DNA of 64,000 bases from contig NZ_BAMI01000004.1 in NCBI RefSeq assembly GCF_000615765.1, positions 1-64,000 of the forward strand. The letters are read 5' to 3'. The DNA comes from Ligilactobacillus equi DSM 15833 = JCM 10991. Its GTDB lineage: Bacteria; Bacillota; Bacilli; Lactobacillales; Lactobacillaceae. The position numbers and the translations under genes were made by a program. Below, piece after piece: positions 26,540 to 35,370 of the stretch (position 1 is the first letter of the stretch; each line of letters opens with the position of its first letter). Under the pieces are notes generated by a model that searched no databases, was not told the DNA's origin, and saw only the letters and a list, made by a program, of their open reading frames with translations.

Positions 26540-27525
26540 ATGGTAGGAATTATCCTTGCGAGCCATGGTGGTTTTGCCGAAGGTATTTACCAATCAGGTG
26601 AAATGATTTTCGGTCAACAAGAAAATGTTGCCGCTGTGGTTTTAAAGCCCAATGAAGGTCCAGATGATGTGAGAGCCAAGATGGAAGAAGCCATCAAAGG
26701 TTTTGACTCTGATGACCAAGTGTTATTCTTAGTTGACTTATGGGGAGGGACACCTTTCAACCAAGCCAACAACCTTTTTGAAGCCCACAAAGATAAATGG
26801 GCCATTGTTGCCGGTATGAATTTACCAATGGTAATCGAAGCCTATGCTTCACGTTTCTCAATGGAATCCGCTCAAGAAATTGCGGAACATATTATTGAAA
26901 CTGCTAAAGATGGAGTGAAGGTGAAGCCAGAGGACTTACAACCTAAGGAGCTCCTAAAGCCGAGACTCAAGCTAACCAACCAACTGGTGAGATTCCAGAA
27001 GGGACAGTTATCGGAGATGGTAAGATTAAAATTGGTTTAGCACGAATCGATACGCGTCTTTTACACGGTCAGGTTGCGACTGGTTGGACAAAAGCGGTTA
27101 ACCCAGACCGGATTATTGTTGTTTCAGATAACGTTTCAAAAGATGCTTTACGTAAGAGCATGATTATTGAAGCTGCTCCTCCAGGAGTTAAAGCTCACGT
27201 AGTACCAATTGATAAGATGATTCAAGTCGCTAAAGACCCACGTTTCGGTGGGACAAAGGCTTTAGTCTTGTTTGAAACTCCAGAAGATGCTTTACGTGCT
27301 ATTGAAGGTGGCGTAGACATTAAGGAATTGAATGTTGGTTCGATGGCCCACTCTAAGGGGAAGGTCGCTGTTAATAAGGTACTTTCCTTAGGTAAAGAAG
27401 ACGTTGAAACTTTCGACAAGCTTAAGAGTTTAGGGGTAACTTTCGATGTACGTAAGGTGCCGTCAGATAGCAAAGACAATATGGACAATATTGTTAACAA
27501 AGCGCGTCAAGAACTGGGAATGTAA
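26540..27525 (+). pseudogene. manL: Mannose PTS EIIAB (ManL), frameshifted
   Basis: EIIA (IILASHGGFAEG, LVDLWGGTPF) is joined by an Ala/Pro/Gln linker to EIIB (ARIDTRLLHGQVATGW). One base is missing between 26949 and 26950. Restoring it gives 328 residues, the standard ManL length, with linker sequence APKAETQANQPTGEIPEG. It would be the main phosphoryl carrier for glucose and mannose uptake. A working EIIC, EIID and ManO follow, so a sequence error is more likely than real loss. Confidence 0.9.
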
Positions 27526-27540
27526 GAAAGGAGATAAATC

Positions 27541-28350
27541 ATGTCTGTTATTTCAATGATTTTAGTTGTCCTCGTAGCGTTTCTAGCTGGGATGGAAGGT
27601 ATCTTGGATGAATTCCAATTCCACCAACCATTAGTAGCTTGTACGTTAATTGGACTTGTAACCGGTAATTTAACTGCCGGGATTGTTTTAGGTGGTTCAT
27701 TACAAATGATCGCCATGGGTTGGGCTAACATCGGGGCCGCTGTTTCTCCTGATGCTGCTTTAGCTTCAGTTGCATCTGCTATTATTTTAGTTTTAGGTGG
27801 TCAAGGTACTAAGGGTGTTGGTTCTGCCATTGCTATTGCGATTCCTTTGGCTGTTGCAGGTTTATTCTTAACAATGTTAGTGCGGACAATTGAAGTTCCT
27901 ATTGTACACATTATGGATGCAGCCGCTGAAAAAGGTGACTACCGGAAAATTGAATTATGGCAAATTATCTCTATTTGCTTACAAGGTTTGCGAATTGCCA
28001 TTCCTGCAGCTGCCTTGCTCTTTATTCCATCATCAGCCGTACGTGCCTTCCTCCAATCAATGCCAGCTTGGTTAACAGATGGTATGACCATTGGTGGGGG
28101 TATGGTTGTGGCCGTTGGTTACGCCATGGTTATTAACATGATGGCTAACCGTGAAGTTTGGCCATTCTTCATTATTGGTTTTGCGATTGCCGCTTTATCA
28201 GAATTAACCTTGATTGCTATTGGTGCAATTGCCGTTGCTATTACTTTAATGTACTTAACCCTTGAAGGTAAAGGTGGTTCAGGTAACGGTAAAGGTGGTT
28301 CCAGCTCAAATACTGGTGATCCACTGGGTGACATTTTGGATGACTACTAA
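27541..28350 (+). CDS. manM: Mannose PTS EIIC (ManM/ManY)
   Basis: A 269-residue polytopic membrane protein of the mannose EIIC family, with GNLTAGIVLGGSLQMIAMGW and VSPDAALASVASAI typical of this subunit. With EIID it forms the sugar channel. Its C-terminus ends in a glycine/serine-rich tail (about residues 240-262) that is longer than in some relatives. The ribosome site AAAGGAG lies just upstream. Confidence 0.95.
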   Translation: MSVISMILVVLVAFLAGMEGILDEFQFHQPLVACTLIGLVTGNLTAGIVLGGSLQMIAMGWANIGAAVSPDAALASVASAIILVLGGQGTKGVGSAIAIAIPLAVAGLFLTMLVRTIEVPIVHIMDAAAEKGDYRKIELWQIISICLQGLRIAIPAAALLFIPSSAVRAFLQSMPAWLTDGMTIGGGMVVAVGYAMVINMMANREVWPFFIIGFAIAALSELTLIAIGAIAVAITLMYLTLEGKGGSGNGKGGSSSNTGDPLGDILDDY

Positions 28351-28370
28351 AATAAAGGGAGGAATTAATC

Positions 28371-29285
28371 ATGACTGATAACAAAGTTACTTTATCTAAA
28401 AAGGATCGTTTAGCAGTTGCATGGCGTTCAACCTTTATTCAAGGGTCATGGAACTATGAACGTATGCAAAACGGTGGATGGTGTTACGCAATGATTCCAG
28501 CCATCAAGAAATTATACAAAACTAAAGAAGACCGGGCGGCTGCCTTAACTCGTCACTTGGAATTCTTTAACACTCACCCATATGTGGCTTCGCCTATCTT
28601 AGGGGTTACTTTGGCCCTTGAAGAAGAAAGAGCTAATGGTGCACCAGTTGATGATGTTGCCATTTCTGGGGTTAAAGTTGGTATGATGGGACCTCTAGCC
28701 GGGGTTGGTGACCCAGTCTTCTGGTTTACGATTCGTCCTATGTTAGGTGCTTTAGGTGCTTCACTTGCCTTGGGTGGTTCCATTTTAGGCCCTATTTTGT
28801 TCTTTGTATTATGGAATATTATTCGTTGGTCCTTTATGTGGTACACACAAGAATTTGGTTACAAAGCCGGTTCAAAGATTACCGAAGACTTATCTGGTGG
28901 TCTTTTACAAATGGTTACTCGTGGAGCTTCCATGATGGGGATGTTTGTTTTAGGTTCTCTGATTGAACGCTGGGTAACAGTGAAGTTTACAGCTGTTGTT
29001 TCAAAGACAACTTACTCAAAAGGTGCATACATCGATTGGGATAAAATTGCTTCAAGTCCAATGGGTATCAAGGAAGCCTTGACACAACAAGCAAGTGGTA
29101 TGGCTTTAGACAAGGTTAAAGTTACTACCTTACAAGATAACTTAGACCAATTGATTCCTGGTTTGGCTGCCCTTCTTCTTACTTTCCTTTGCATGTGGTT
29201 ATTAAAGAAGAAAGTTTCTCCAATCATCATTATCTTAGGTATCTTTGTTGTTGGGGTTGTCTTCCACGTTATTGGTTTAATGTAA
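28371..29285 (+). CDS. manN: Mannose PTS EIID (ManN/ManZ)
   Basis: A 304-residue EIID with a soluble N-terminal part (QGSWNYERMQNGGWCYAMIP), the GPLAGVGDPVFW motif and a C-terminal membrane segment. It completes the EIIC/EIID transporter for glucose and mannose. In many lactic acid bacteria this pair is also the receptor for class IIa bacteriocins. Reading frame and length are normal. Confidence 0.95.
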   Translation: MTDNKVTLSKKDRLAVAWRSTFIQGSWNYERMQNGGWCYAMIPAIKKLYKTKEDRAAALTRHLEFFNTHPYVASPILGVTLALEEERANGAPVDDVAISGVKVGMMGPLAGVGDPVFWFTIRPMLGALGASLALGGSILGPILFFVLWNIIRWSFMWYTQEFGYKAGSKITEDLSGGLLQMVTRGASMMGMFVLGSLIERWVTVKFTAVVSKTTYSKGAYIDWDKIASSPMGIKEALTQQASGMALDKVKVTTLQDNLDQLIPGLAALLLTFLCMWLLKKKVSPIIIILGIFVVGVVFHVIGLM

Positions 29286-29308
29286 TTTTTTAGAAAAGAG
29301 GAGAGAAA

Positions 29309-29698
29309 ATGGTACAGTCAATTAATACAAAGGTCGATTTGGTGGTTGCTGGGACCTCTTATCTAGGTTTAGGTAAGTATGGCAAAATTATGATTGGTGA
29401 TAAGGGCTTTGAGTTCTATAATGATCGTGACCCACAAGATTATGTCCAAATTCCTTGGGACGAAGTTGACTGTGTCATTGCTGAAGTCTTATTTAAAGGC
29501 AAGTGGATTCCGCGTTTTGCGCTACGTACGAAAAAGAATGGTACATTTAGCTTCGCGACGCGCAACCCTAAGCGAACTTTACGTGCAGTGCGTGAGTATG
29601 TAGGAGCGGAAAACATTGTTAGCTCGCTTTCCTTTTTTCAAGTTTTGCGTCGTAATCTTAAGCGCCGTTTTGGTCGCAAAAAATCAAAAGCCGAATAA
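29309..29698 (+). CDS. manO: DUF956 protein ManO
   Basis: A 129-residue DUF956 protein, the usual last gene of mannose PTS operons in lactic acid bacteria. DFYND-like and IPWDEVDCVIAEV segments fit the family. ManO has been described as a regulator of mannose operons in some species, but its mechanism is unclear. The basic tail (RRNLKRRFGRKKSK) is compatible with nucleic acid or membrane contact. A terminator follows directly. Confidence 0.9.
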   Translation: MVQSINTKVDLVVAGTSYLGLGKYGKIMIGDKGFEFYNDRDPQDYVQIPWDEVDCVIAEVLFKGKWIPRFALRTKKNGTFSFATRNPKRTLRAVREYVGAENIVSSLSFFQVLRRNLKRRFGRKKSKAE

Positions 29699-29712
29699 TG
29701 TAATATTTTAAG

Positions 29713-29743
29713 AAGCAGGTGTCGTTTTTGATACCTGCTTTTT
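29713..29743 (+). terminator. Terminator of the mannose PTS operon
   Basis: Arms AAGCAGGTGTC and GATACCTGCTT around GTTTTT, followed by T residues, right after manO. Confidence 0.9.
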
Positions 29744-29780
29744 GGTTATCAAGAAAAAATAAAAAAATCTGAAAAAAAAC

Positions 29781-29808
29781 TTGAAAAATTAAAAAAAGAT
29801 GTTAAGAT
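29781..29808 (+). promoter_or_regulatory. Promoter of the leader peptide / EIIC_2 transcript
   Basis: TTGAAA (29781-29786), a 16-base spacer and TAAGAT (29803-29808) with an extended TG. It is well placed to start the attenuated leader RNA. Confidence 0.65.
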
Positions 29809-29860
29809 TAAAAACATGAAAGAAAAATAAGAATCTTTTTAAGAAAGGGGGGTATTCATT

Positions 29861-29974
29861 ATGTTACAAGCAATTATTAACCTAAACATTGTAGTCATTA
29901 TTAGTCTTATTAGCTTTAGAACATATGAATACTCCAGGTTAGATTGTCAAATAGGGAATCAAATTGATAATTAA
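29861..29974 (+). CDS. Ile/Val/Leu-rich leader peptide (37 aa)
   Basis: ATG 29861 follows a very strong site (AAAGGGGGG, 8 bases away). The peptide opens MLQAIINLNIVVIISLISF: 11 of the first 17 residues are Ile, Val or Leu. Codons 24-27 form the 5' arm of an antiterminator that competes with a terminator at 29998-30027. This is the plan of ribosome-mediated attenuation: stalling in the branched-chain run leaves the arm free and allows read-through. The peptide has no other recognisable domain. A small membrane peptide is the alternative reading. Confidence 0.75.
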   Translation: MLQAIINLNIVVIISLISFRTYEYSRLDCQIGNQIDN

Positions 29975-30027
29975 ACATGCGACTAATTGAGAAGTACCAG
30001 CCTGGAGTTTAAAATTCCAGGTTTTTT
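29931..30027 (+). promoter_or_regulatory. Transcription attenuator with competing hairpins
   Basis: Arm A, ACTCCAGG (29931-29938, inside the leader ORF), is exactly complementary to arm B, CCTGGAGT (30001-30008). Arm B can instead pair with arm C, TCCAGG (30016-30021), forming a terminator hairpin followed by six T. A:B and B:C are mutually exclusive. The antiterminator should form when a ribosome is held before codon 24. The regulated gene starts about 40 bases downstream. Confidence 0.78.
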
Positions 30028-30069
30028 GATTAGATTTTTTTCATTTTAATTAAAAGGGAGATGGATGAG

Positions 30070-31182
30070 ATGGAACAAACAATGAGTCGAAATATGGTTG
30101 ATACAAAAGAAGCTAAGAAAACAGTTAAGGAATATGCCTACAATATTTCTGCAGCTATTGCTAATTCAATTTTAGTAACTTTAGGGATGGGGTTATTGAT
30201 GCAAACCATTGCGGGCTTTGTAAATTGGCAACCTCTTTATGAAGCTGGTACCTTGGCTCAAGCATTATTAGCACCTGCTTTAGGGGTGGCGGTGGCTTCA
30301 CAATTAGAAGTTACAACGTTAGTTACTTTTTCATCAATGATTTCTGCAACTGTTGCGGCTAATGCCGTTTCTTTTGTGGAAGCTGCCGGAAAAGCGACTG
30401 CTATCCAATCGGTTGGTGGGGCCTCACACGCCCTTGTCGTTGGTAACCCAGTTTTTTCAACTGGTCAACCGGTATCAGCGGTGGCAGCAGCCTTAGTAGC
30501 AACCTTGTTAGGAAAGTGGATGTCTGGTAAGACACCATTGGATATGGTTTTAGTACCTTTGACTGTAACCTTTGTGGGAACTTTTGTAGGCTTTGGTTTA
30601 GCTGCTGTTGTGACGCCGGCCTTGACTGCAATGAGTGCCTGGATTGCCGAGTCAATTAAAGTGAATACAATTTTTGGTTCAATGTGTATTTCAGCTGTAT
30701 GGGCGTTGTTCTTGATGACCCCGGCATCTTCGGCGGCTTTAGCCGTAGCTTTAACCTTAGATCCAATTTCCGCAGCGGCTGCAGCCATTGGAACAACAGC
30801 TCAATTCGTAGGCTTTACAGCTATGTCATATAGACAAAATACTATTGGTGCTAATATTGCTCAATTTGTTGTAACACCGAAACTTCAATTTGCTAACTTG
30901 ATTATCAATCCATGGCAATTATTGCCTCCAATGGTAGCTGCAATCGTTTGTGCTCCATTAGCGACTGTTATTTCGGGGCTGCGTGCTTCTTATACTGTTG
31001 GTGGTTTAGGTATGAACTCTTTTATTGCTCCAATCTACTTCTGGGGACAAGGTAGTGGTCAATTTATTGCCTATATGTTATGGGGAGTGGTTGCTCCAGC
31101 GGTAATTTCTGTAGCATTATTCCAAGTAATGAAAAAAGCGGGGATGGTACGTGATAACGAATTGAAGTTGAATATCATCTAA
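30070..31182 (+). CDS. PTS EIIC_2-type (PF13303-like) membrane transporter
   Basis: A 370-residue protein with about ten membrane helices, rich in Ala and Gly, matching the EIIC_2 group of putative PTS permeases (GGASHALVVGNPVFSTGQPV; GLGMNSFIAPIYFWGQGSGQ). ATG 30070 is preferred because AAAAGGGAG lies 9 bases before it; ATG 30061 is too close. No EIIA or EIIB lies beside it, and I see no phosphorylation site. The preceding leader-peptide attenuator, rich in branched-chain codons, suggests that this is not an ordinary sugar permease but a transporter responding to, and perhaps carrying, Ile, Val, Leu or a related compound. Confidence 0.8.
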   Translation: MEQTMSRNMVDTKEAKKTVKEYAYNISAAIANSILVTLGMGLLMQTIAGFVNWQPLYEAGTLAQALLAPALGVAVASQLEVTTLVTFSSMISATVAANAVSFVEAAGKATAIQSVGGASHALVVGNPVFSTGQPVSAVAAALVATLLGKWMSGKTPLDMVLVPLTVTFVGTFVGFGLAAVVTPALTAMSAWIAESIKVNTIFGSMCISAVWALFLMTPASSAALAVALTLDPISAAAAAIGTTAQFVGFTAMSYRQNTIGANIAQFVVTPKLQFANLIINPWQLLPPMVAAIVCAPLATVISGLRASYTVGGLGMNSFIAPIYFWGQGSGQFIAYMLWGVVAPAVISVALFQVMKKAGMVRDNELKLNII

Positions 31183-31203
31183 AATCCTTTGTAAATAATC
31201 TGT

Positions 31204-31232
31204 AAAAGTGAGTTGAATGACTCGCTTTTTTT
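31204..31232 (+). terminator. Terminator after the EIIC_2 gene
   Basis: Arms AAAGTGAGT and ACTCGCTTT (one G-T pair) with a run of T. Confidence 0.75.
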
Positions 31233-31353
31233 ATTTTGCTTGTGGTAAACTAATTTTTGAAAGTGACTGGGCAAAGTGCCTGGCGATCTGGTGATAGTTT
31301 TTGTAAATAAAAATATTAAATCCATACAGGATTGAAAGGAAGTAATTTTATTA

Positions 31354-32049
31354 GTGTCACTCTTACAAAACTTATATAGCCCTTTTTTTGATGTAGAAAA
31401 TTGGCGCACTGTAATTACCTCAGGTCAAGATTGGTTAATTATCTTGTCTTTGGTGCTAATTGAATGTCTCTTATCCGTGGATAATGCGATTGTTTTAGCA
31501 GCCCAAACACAAAAACTACCTACCAAAGCGGAACAAGAAAAATCTTTGTTCTACGGTATCTGGGGAGCCTACATTTTCCGTTTCCTTTTAATTGGGGTAG
31601 GTGTTTACCTTATCAATTTCTGGGAAATTAAGGTATTGGGAGCGGGATATCTAATGTATCTTTCCATTAACCACTTTTATCATATGTTACGTCCTGCGCA
31701 TAAACAGAAGCAAAAGAAAGAAAAAAAGCGAATTTTACCGCTCTTTTGGTCGGTTGTCGTGTCGATTGAAATGATGGACATCGTCTTTTCAATCGATTCT
31801 GTCCTAGCTTCTTTAGCGATCTCACCAAATCCGGTAATTGTCTTAATTGGTGGTTTGATTGGGATTTTAGCGATGCGGGGAATTGCAGAAGTTATCATGA
31901 AATTAATGGACTTAGTACCTGAATTAGAAGTTACAGCTTACATTTTAATTGCTTTAATTGCTATTAAGCTCTTCTTAACGATTCCAATGATTGATATTGA
32001 AATTCCAGCTGCACTCTTTGGGGTAGTTGTCTTAGGGGCCTTAGCTTGA
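31354..32049 (+). CDS. TerC family integral membrane protein
   Basis: A 231-residue TerC protein with seven predicted helices and the family's charged helix motifs (ECLLSVDNAIVLA and VFSIDSVLA). In Firmicutes this family exports manganese, in part to supply secreted metalloproteins; tellurite resistance is only the historical name. GTG 31354 has the site AAGGAAG upstream. I looked for a yybP-ykoY manganese riboswitch in the 120 bases before it and saw none. Confidence 0.88.
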   Translation: MSLLQNLYSPFFDVENWRTVITSGQDWLIILSLVLIECLLSVDNAIVLAAQTQKLPTKAEQEKSLFYGIWGAYIFRFLLIGVGVYLINFWEIKVLGAGYLMYLSINHFYHMLRPAHKQKQKKEKKRILPLFWSVVVSIEMMDIVFSIDSVLASLAISPNPVIVLIGGLIGILAMRGIAEVIMKLMDLVPELEVTAYILIALIAIKLFLTIPMIDIEIPAALFGVVVLGALA

Positions 32050-32090
32050 CGGTCTTTGTTCACCACTTCCGCCAACGAAAGTAGGTCAGG

Positions 32091-32618
32091 ATGTTATTGG
32101 ATAGATTACAATTTTTCTTAGGGTCGAGTTTAAAAGTTAAGCAATTGTCTCCTCGAGCTGCCGAAACGGTATGGCAGTTACAAAGCCAAGACCATACTTA
32201 CCATCAAACCTTCCAAGCTAAGGTGCCGACGCTTGCGGAAATTGCTGCGGAAATGACCTTGTTGCCGGAGGGCGCTAGGCAGGCGCAAAAGTTTTATCTT
32301 GGTTTTTATCAAGATGGAAATTTAGTGGCGGTGATGGATTTGGTCCTTAACTATCCGCAAGTTAATCAAGTGTGGTTGGGACTTTTAATGGTTGCAAAAA
32401 AACAACAAGGGCATGGCTGGGGGCAAAAACTCATGCTTGCTTTGTTTTCGACTTTGAAACGAGAAGGTTATCAAGTTCTACAACTCGCTAATGCACAGAG
32501 TCTGGACCAAGCCCAATCCTTCTTTAGGAAGATTGGTTTTACTAAGGGGGCCGAGTTTGTAGCTCCCACGAAATTAGGCCATGAGATTATGGTAGACCTT
32601 TTAATTAAAGAACTTTAA
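32091..32618 (+). CDS. GNAT family N-acetyltransferase
   Basis: A 175-residue GNAT. The acetyl-CoA loop is in VAKKQQGHGWGQKLMLAL (Q/RxxGxG/A type), with the C-terminal FFRKIGFTKG motif. The substrate is unknown. It starts 41 bases after terC and may share its transcript. The terminator immediately downstream also serves the convergent HD gene. Confidence 0.85.
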   Translation: MLLDRLQFFLGSSLKVKQLSPRAAETVWQLQSQDHTYHQTFQAKVPTLAEIAAEMTLLPEGARQAQKFYLGFYQDGNLVAVMDLVLNYPQVNQVWLGLLMVAKKQQGHGWGQKLMLALFSTLKREGYQVLQLANAQSLDQAQSFFRKIGFTKGAEFVAPTKLGHEIMVDLLIKEL

Positions 32619-32620
32619 AC

Positions 32621-32652
32621 AAAAAGCACGATTTCATCAATCGTGCTTTTTT
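32621..32652. terminator. Bidirectional terminator between GNAT and HD genes
   Basis: Arms AAAAAGCACGATT and AATCGTGCTTTTTT around TCATC; symmetrical, between two convergent genes. Confidence 0.92.
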
Positions 32653-32657
32653 GTTAT

Positions 32658-33305
32658 TTAGTGTTCGGCTCGCCATTCAGCTTTAAATTCATCTAAGAAG
32701 TCTAGCATTACGTTTTGCCGGTGAGTGGCAATATCTTTAGCTGCGGACGTATTAAGTTGATCTTTAATTTTAAGCAACTTTTCATAGAAATGATTAATAA
32801 TGGTTTCGTCGGCTAAATTACGGTAATCTTCGTAGGAAAGATTTTCTCGTGGTGGTTGCTTGGGGTCATAAATGGTTTCACCATGGCGTCCTCCATAGTA
32901 AATAGCACGAGTGATTCCAATTGCTCCAATGGCGTCGAGCCAATCAGCATCTTGGACAATTTGGCCGGATAAACTGAGCTTAACTTCTCGGTCAGTCAAT
33001 GTTTTAGCAAAAGACATATTGTCGATAGTATAAAGTAAATCATCAACTATAGTGGCTTCTAAGTCTAAGCCTCGTAGAAAGTCACGTACTTCAATCAGCG
33101 CTTCTTTAGAATTAGCAACAATTTTTTCATCAATGACATCGTGAAGGTAGGCAGCAGCTTGGACTTGGAAGAGATCAGCGCCCTCTTTTTGCGCAAGATA
33201 TTTAGCAGTTCGAGCAACTCTTTCTAGGTGATCGAAAGCATGGCCACTTTTATCGGCTCCTAATTTTTGGCGAGCAAAGTCGCGAATTAAAGTTAAATTA
33301 CTCAT
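32658..33305 (-). CDS. HD domain phosphohydrolase
   Basis: A 215-residue HD-superfamily protein; the metal ligands are visible as H...HLERV and YLHDVIDEK, with a later D in IVQDADWLDAIG. Such proteins hydrolyse phosphate esters such as nucleotides. ATG 33305 is chosen, 5 bases after the pepO stop, rather than a TTG at 33317 that overlaps it. The tight spacing implies co-translation with pepO. Confidence 0.88.
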   Translation of the reverse strand: MSNLTLIRDFARQKLGADKSGHAFDHLERVARTAKYLAQKEGADLFQVQAAAYLHDVIDEKIVANSKEALIEVRDFLRGLDLEATIVDDLLYTIDNMSFAKTLTDREVKLSLSGQIVQDADWLDAIGAIGITRAIYYGGRHGETIYDPKQPPRENLSYEDYRNLADETIINHFYEKLLKIKDQLNTSAAKDIATHRQNVMLDFLDEFKAEWRAEH

Positions 33306-33310
33306 GGCAT

Positions 33311-35224
33311 TTACCAAATATTAACCCGGTCTTTAGGATCTAGCCACATACCATCTCCCTCATGGACATCAAAGGTAGTGTAGAAATCGTCTAAATTTTT
33401 GGGTTGCATATTAGCTCGGAGGACATGTGGTCCGTGAACATCGATAGATAAGAGGAGTTTTTGTCTTTCAAGAGAAGATTTCATTCCCCAGATACGAGCC
33501 CAGTTTTCGAAGAATTCTTTGAGGTTAGCCCCATCTTCGCCTTTAGCAGCTTCTAAGGCGCAAGACAGACCACCGGCATCGGCAATATTTTCAGAAACAA
33601 CGAGTTTACCATTAACCTTGCCGACTTCGGTTTCTAGACCATCGAACTGTTTAATCATAGCCTGAGCTAACTCTTGGAAGTGGGCGAGGTCTTCTTTAGT
33701 CCACCAGTTGTTAAGATTTCCGAATTCATCGAATTGTGCTCCGTTATTATCAAAGGCATGTGAAATTTCGTGCGCAATGACAGCTCCAATGCCACCATAA
33801 TTAGCGGAACTTGATTGTTTGAGGCTGTAGAAAGGTGCTTGTAAAATGGCCGCTGGAAAGACAATCACATTAAAAGAAGGATTGTAGTAAGCGTTGACCA
33901 TATGGGCAGGCATGCCCCAACGTGTACGGTCGACCTCTTTGCCGAAACGTTGGAAGTGTTCAGTAAGGGCGATTTTGGTAAAATTAAGATCGTTTTCTAA
34001 GAGGCTTAGATTTTCGTTGACCACAAATTTGGTATAAAGTGGGTGGAGTTTTTCTGGATAACCAACATTAATGCCTAAAGTGCTGAGCTTAACCACGGCT
34101 TTTTGCTTAGTAGCAGGGCTGAGCCAGTCATTTGCTAAGAGGCGTTTTTTGTAGACACTAATCATTTTTTCAACCATGTGGTGAACGTCAGCTTTGGCTT
34201 CGGGTCCAAAGTACTTATGGGCATAATAAAGTCCAACTACTTGGTCAAATTGATTGCTTGCTAGGTAGTAAGCAGCTTTTTGGGGGTTCATGGCTTCCTT
34301 AGAACCGGAAAGGGCACGGGAGTAAAGGCCTGCGGTTACGCGGGCTTGATCAGTTAAATAAGGACTAACTGCCAATAAGCTCTTGATTTCAAGCCATGCC
34401 TTGAAGTTAGCAAAGTTTTCCGGCGTCAAAAGTTCATCGAGATGTTGGTAATATTCTGGTTCAGTAACAATTACTTTCTTAGGTAAAGATCCTAGGAGCT
34501 TTTCGATTATGGCTTTAAAATCTAAAACTTGGGAGAACTCAGCAAAATCTGTTAAAGAATAAGGATTATAAGCTTTCGTGTAATCAGCTCTTTGGGTACT
34601 ATCTTTTTGGTGTGGTGCTAATTGCCGGTCAAAGTCAAGGGCCTTTTTTAGTAAGTCTTGTCCAGCTTGGGCGTCATATTCTGCTAAATCTAAAAGTTTA
34701 GTGACCATCTGGCGATAAACTTCTAAAAGGGCCTCAGCTTGTTCGTGATTGGCTTGATAATAAGTCTTATCTGGTAAAATTAAGGGCGCAACATCTGCAT
34801 AGAGGGCATAGTTCTGGGTATTCTTCATATCAGGGTCAAGGCTTAAAGGAATAATCGAGGTATAGCCACTTAGGATTAAATCAGGTAACTTATCCTGGTA
34901 ATCAGTCCAATCTTTGAGGTTGCGAACCTTATCTAAAAAAGCTTGGGCAGGTTTAAAACCATCGGCTTCGCGCTTGTCAAAGTTATTAGCTAAGCGATAA
35001 TATTTCATGAATTGGGCGAAGTAAGGATCGGTAGTTGTTTGCTTTCCTAGGTCAAAATCTGCGAAGTCGTTCATTAAAATTTTTTCAATTTGGTCGGCTA
35101 AATCGGCAAATCCCCCGGTTGATGACTTATCAGCGGGAATTTGGGCAGTTTTTAACCAAGCCCCATTCACGGCTAAATAAAGATCATCTTTTTCTAAAGC
35201 TTCATTGACTGGAAATTTTGGCAT
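33311..35224 (-). CDS. pepO: M13 family neutral endopeptidase PepO
   Basis: A 637-residue M13 (neprilysin family) metallopeptidase. The zinc motif HEISH begins at His485, and the third ligand is in NIADAGGLSCA. The substrate-binding NAYYNPSFNVIVFPAAILQ and the C-terminal VHGPHVLRAN (the HxxR region) are present. It lacks a signal peptide, so it acts in the cytoplasm on oligopeptides, as in other lactic acid bacteria. ATG 35224 has AAAGGATG upstream. Confidence 0.95.
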   Translation of the reverse strand: MPKFPVNEALEKDDLYLAVNGAWLKTAQIPADKSSTGGFADLADQIEKILMNDFADFDLGKQTTTDPYFAQFMKYYRLANNFDKREADGFKPAQAFLDKVRNLKDWTDYQDKLPDLILSGYTSIIPLSLDPDMKNTQNYALYADVAPLILPDKTYYQANHEQAEALLEVYRQMVTKLLDLAEYDAQAGQDLLKKALDFDRQLAPHQKDSTQRADYTKAYNPYSLTDFAEFSQVLDFKAIIEKLLGSLPKKVIVTEPEYYQHLDELLTPENFANFKAWLEIKSLLAVSPYLTDQARVTAGLYSRALSGSKEAMNPQKAAYYLASNQFDQVVGLYYAHKYFGPEAKADVHHMVEKMISVYKKRLLANDWLSPATKQKAVVKLSTLGINVGYPEKLHPLYTKFVVNENLSLLENDLNFTKIALTEHFQRFGKEVDRTRWGMPAHMVNAYYNPSFNVIVFPAAILQAPFYSLKQSSSANYGGIGAVIAHEISHAFDNNGAQFDEFGNLNNWWTKEDLAHFQELAQAMIKQFDGLETEVGKVNGKLVVSENIADAGGLSCALEAAKGEDGANLKEFFENWARIWGMKSSLERQKLLLSIDVHGPHVLRANMQPKNLDDFYTTFDVHEGDGMWLDPKDRVNIW

Positions 35225-35370
35225 CAAATCATCCTTTCTAAATGTAAGTATGGCCTCATTATACCACCAACCAAATAAAAATCGGGAATTAAAGGTTTTA
35301 TGAAAGCCTAAAAGGTTATAGAATATGTTATAATTTTAACGCTGAGAAAAAATTTAAGGTGGTGAATGAA

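Noticed and set aside
31183-31353. Manganese (yybP-ykoY) riboswitch upstream of terC
   Set aside because: The region is short after the preceding terminator and lacks the conserved paired internal loops.
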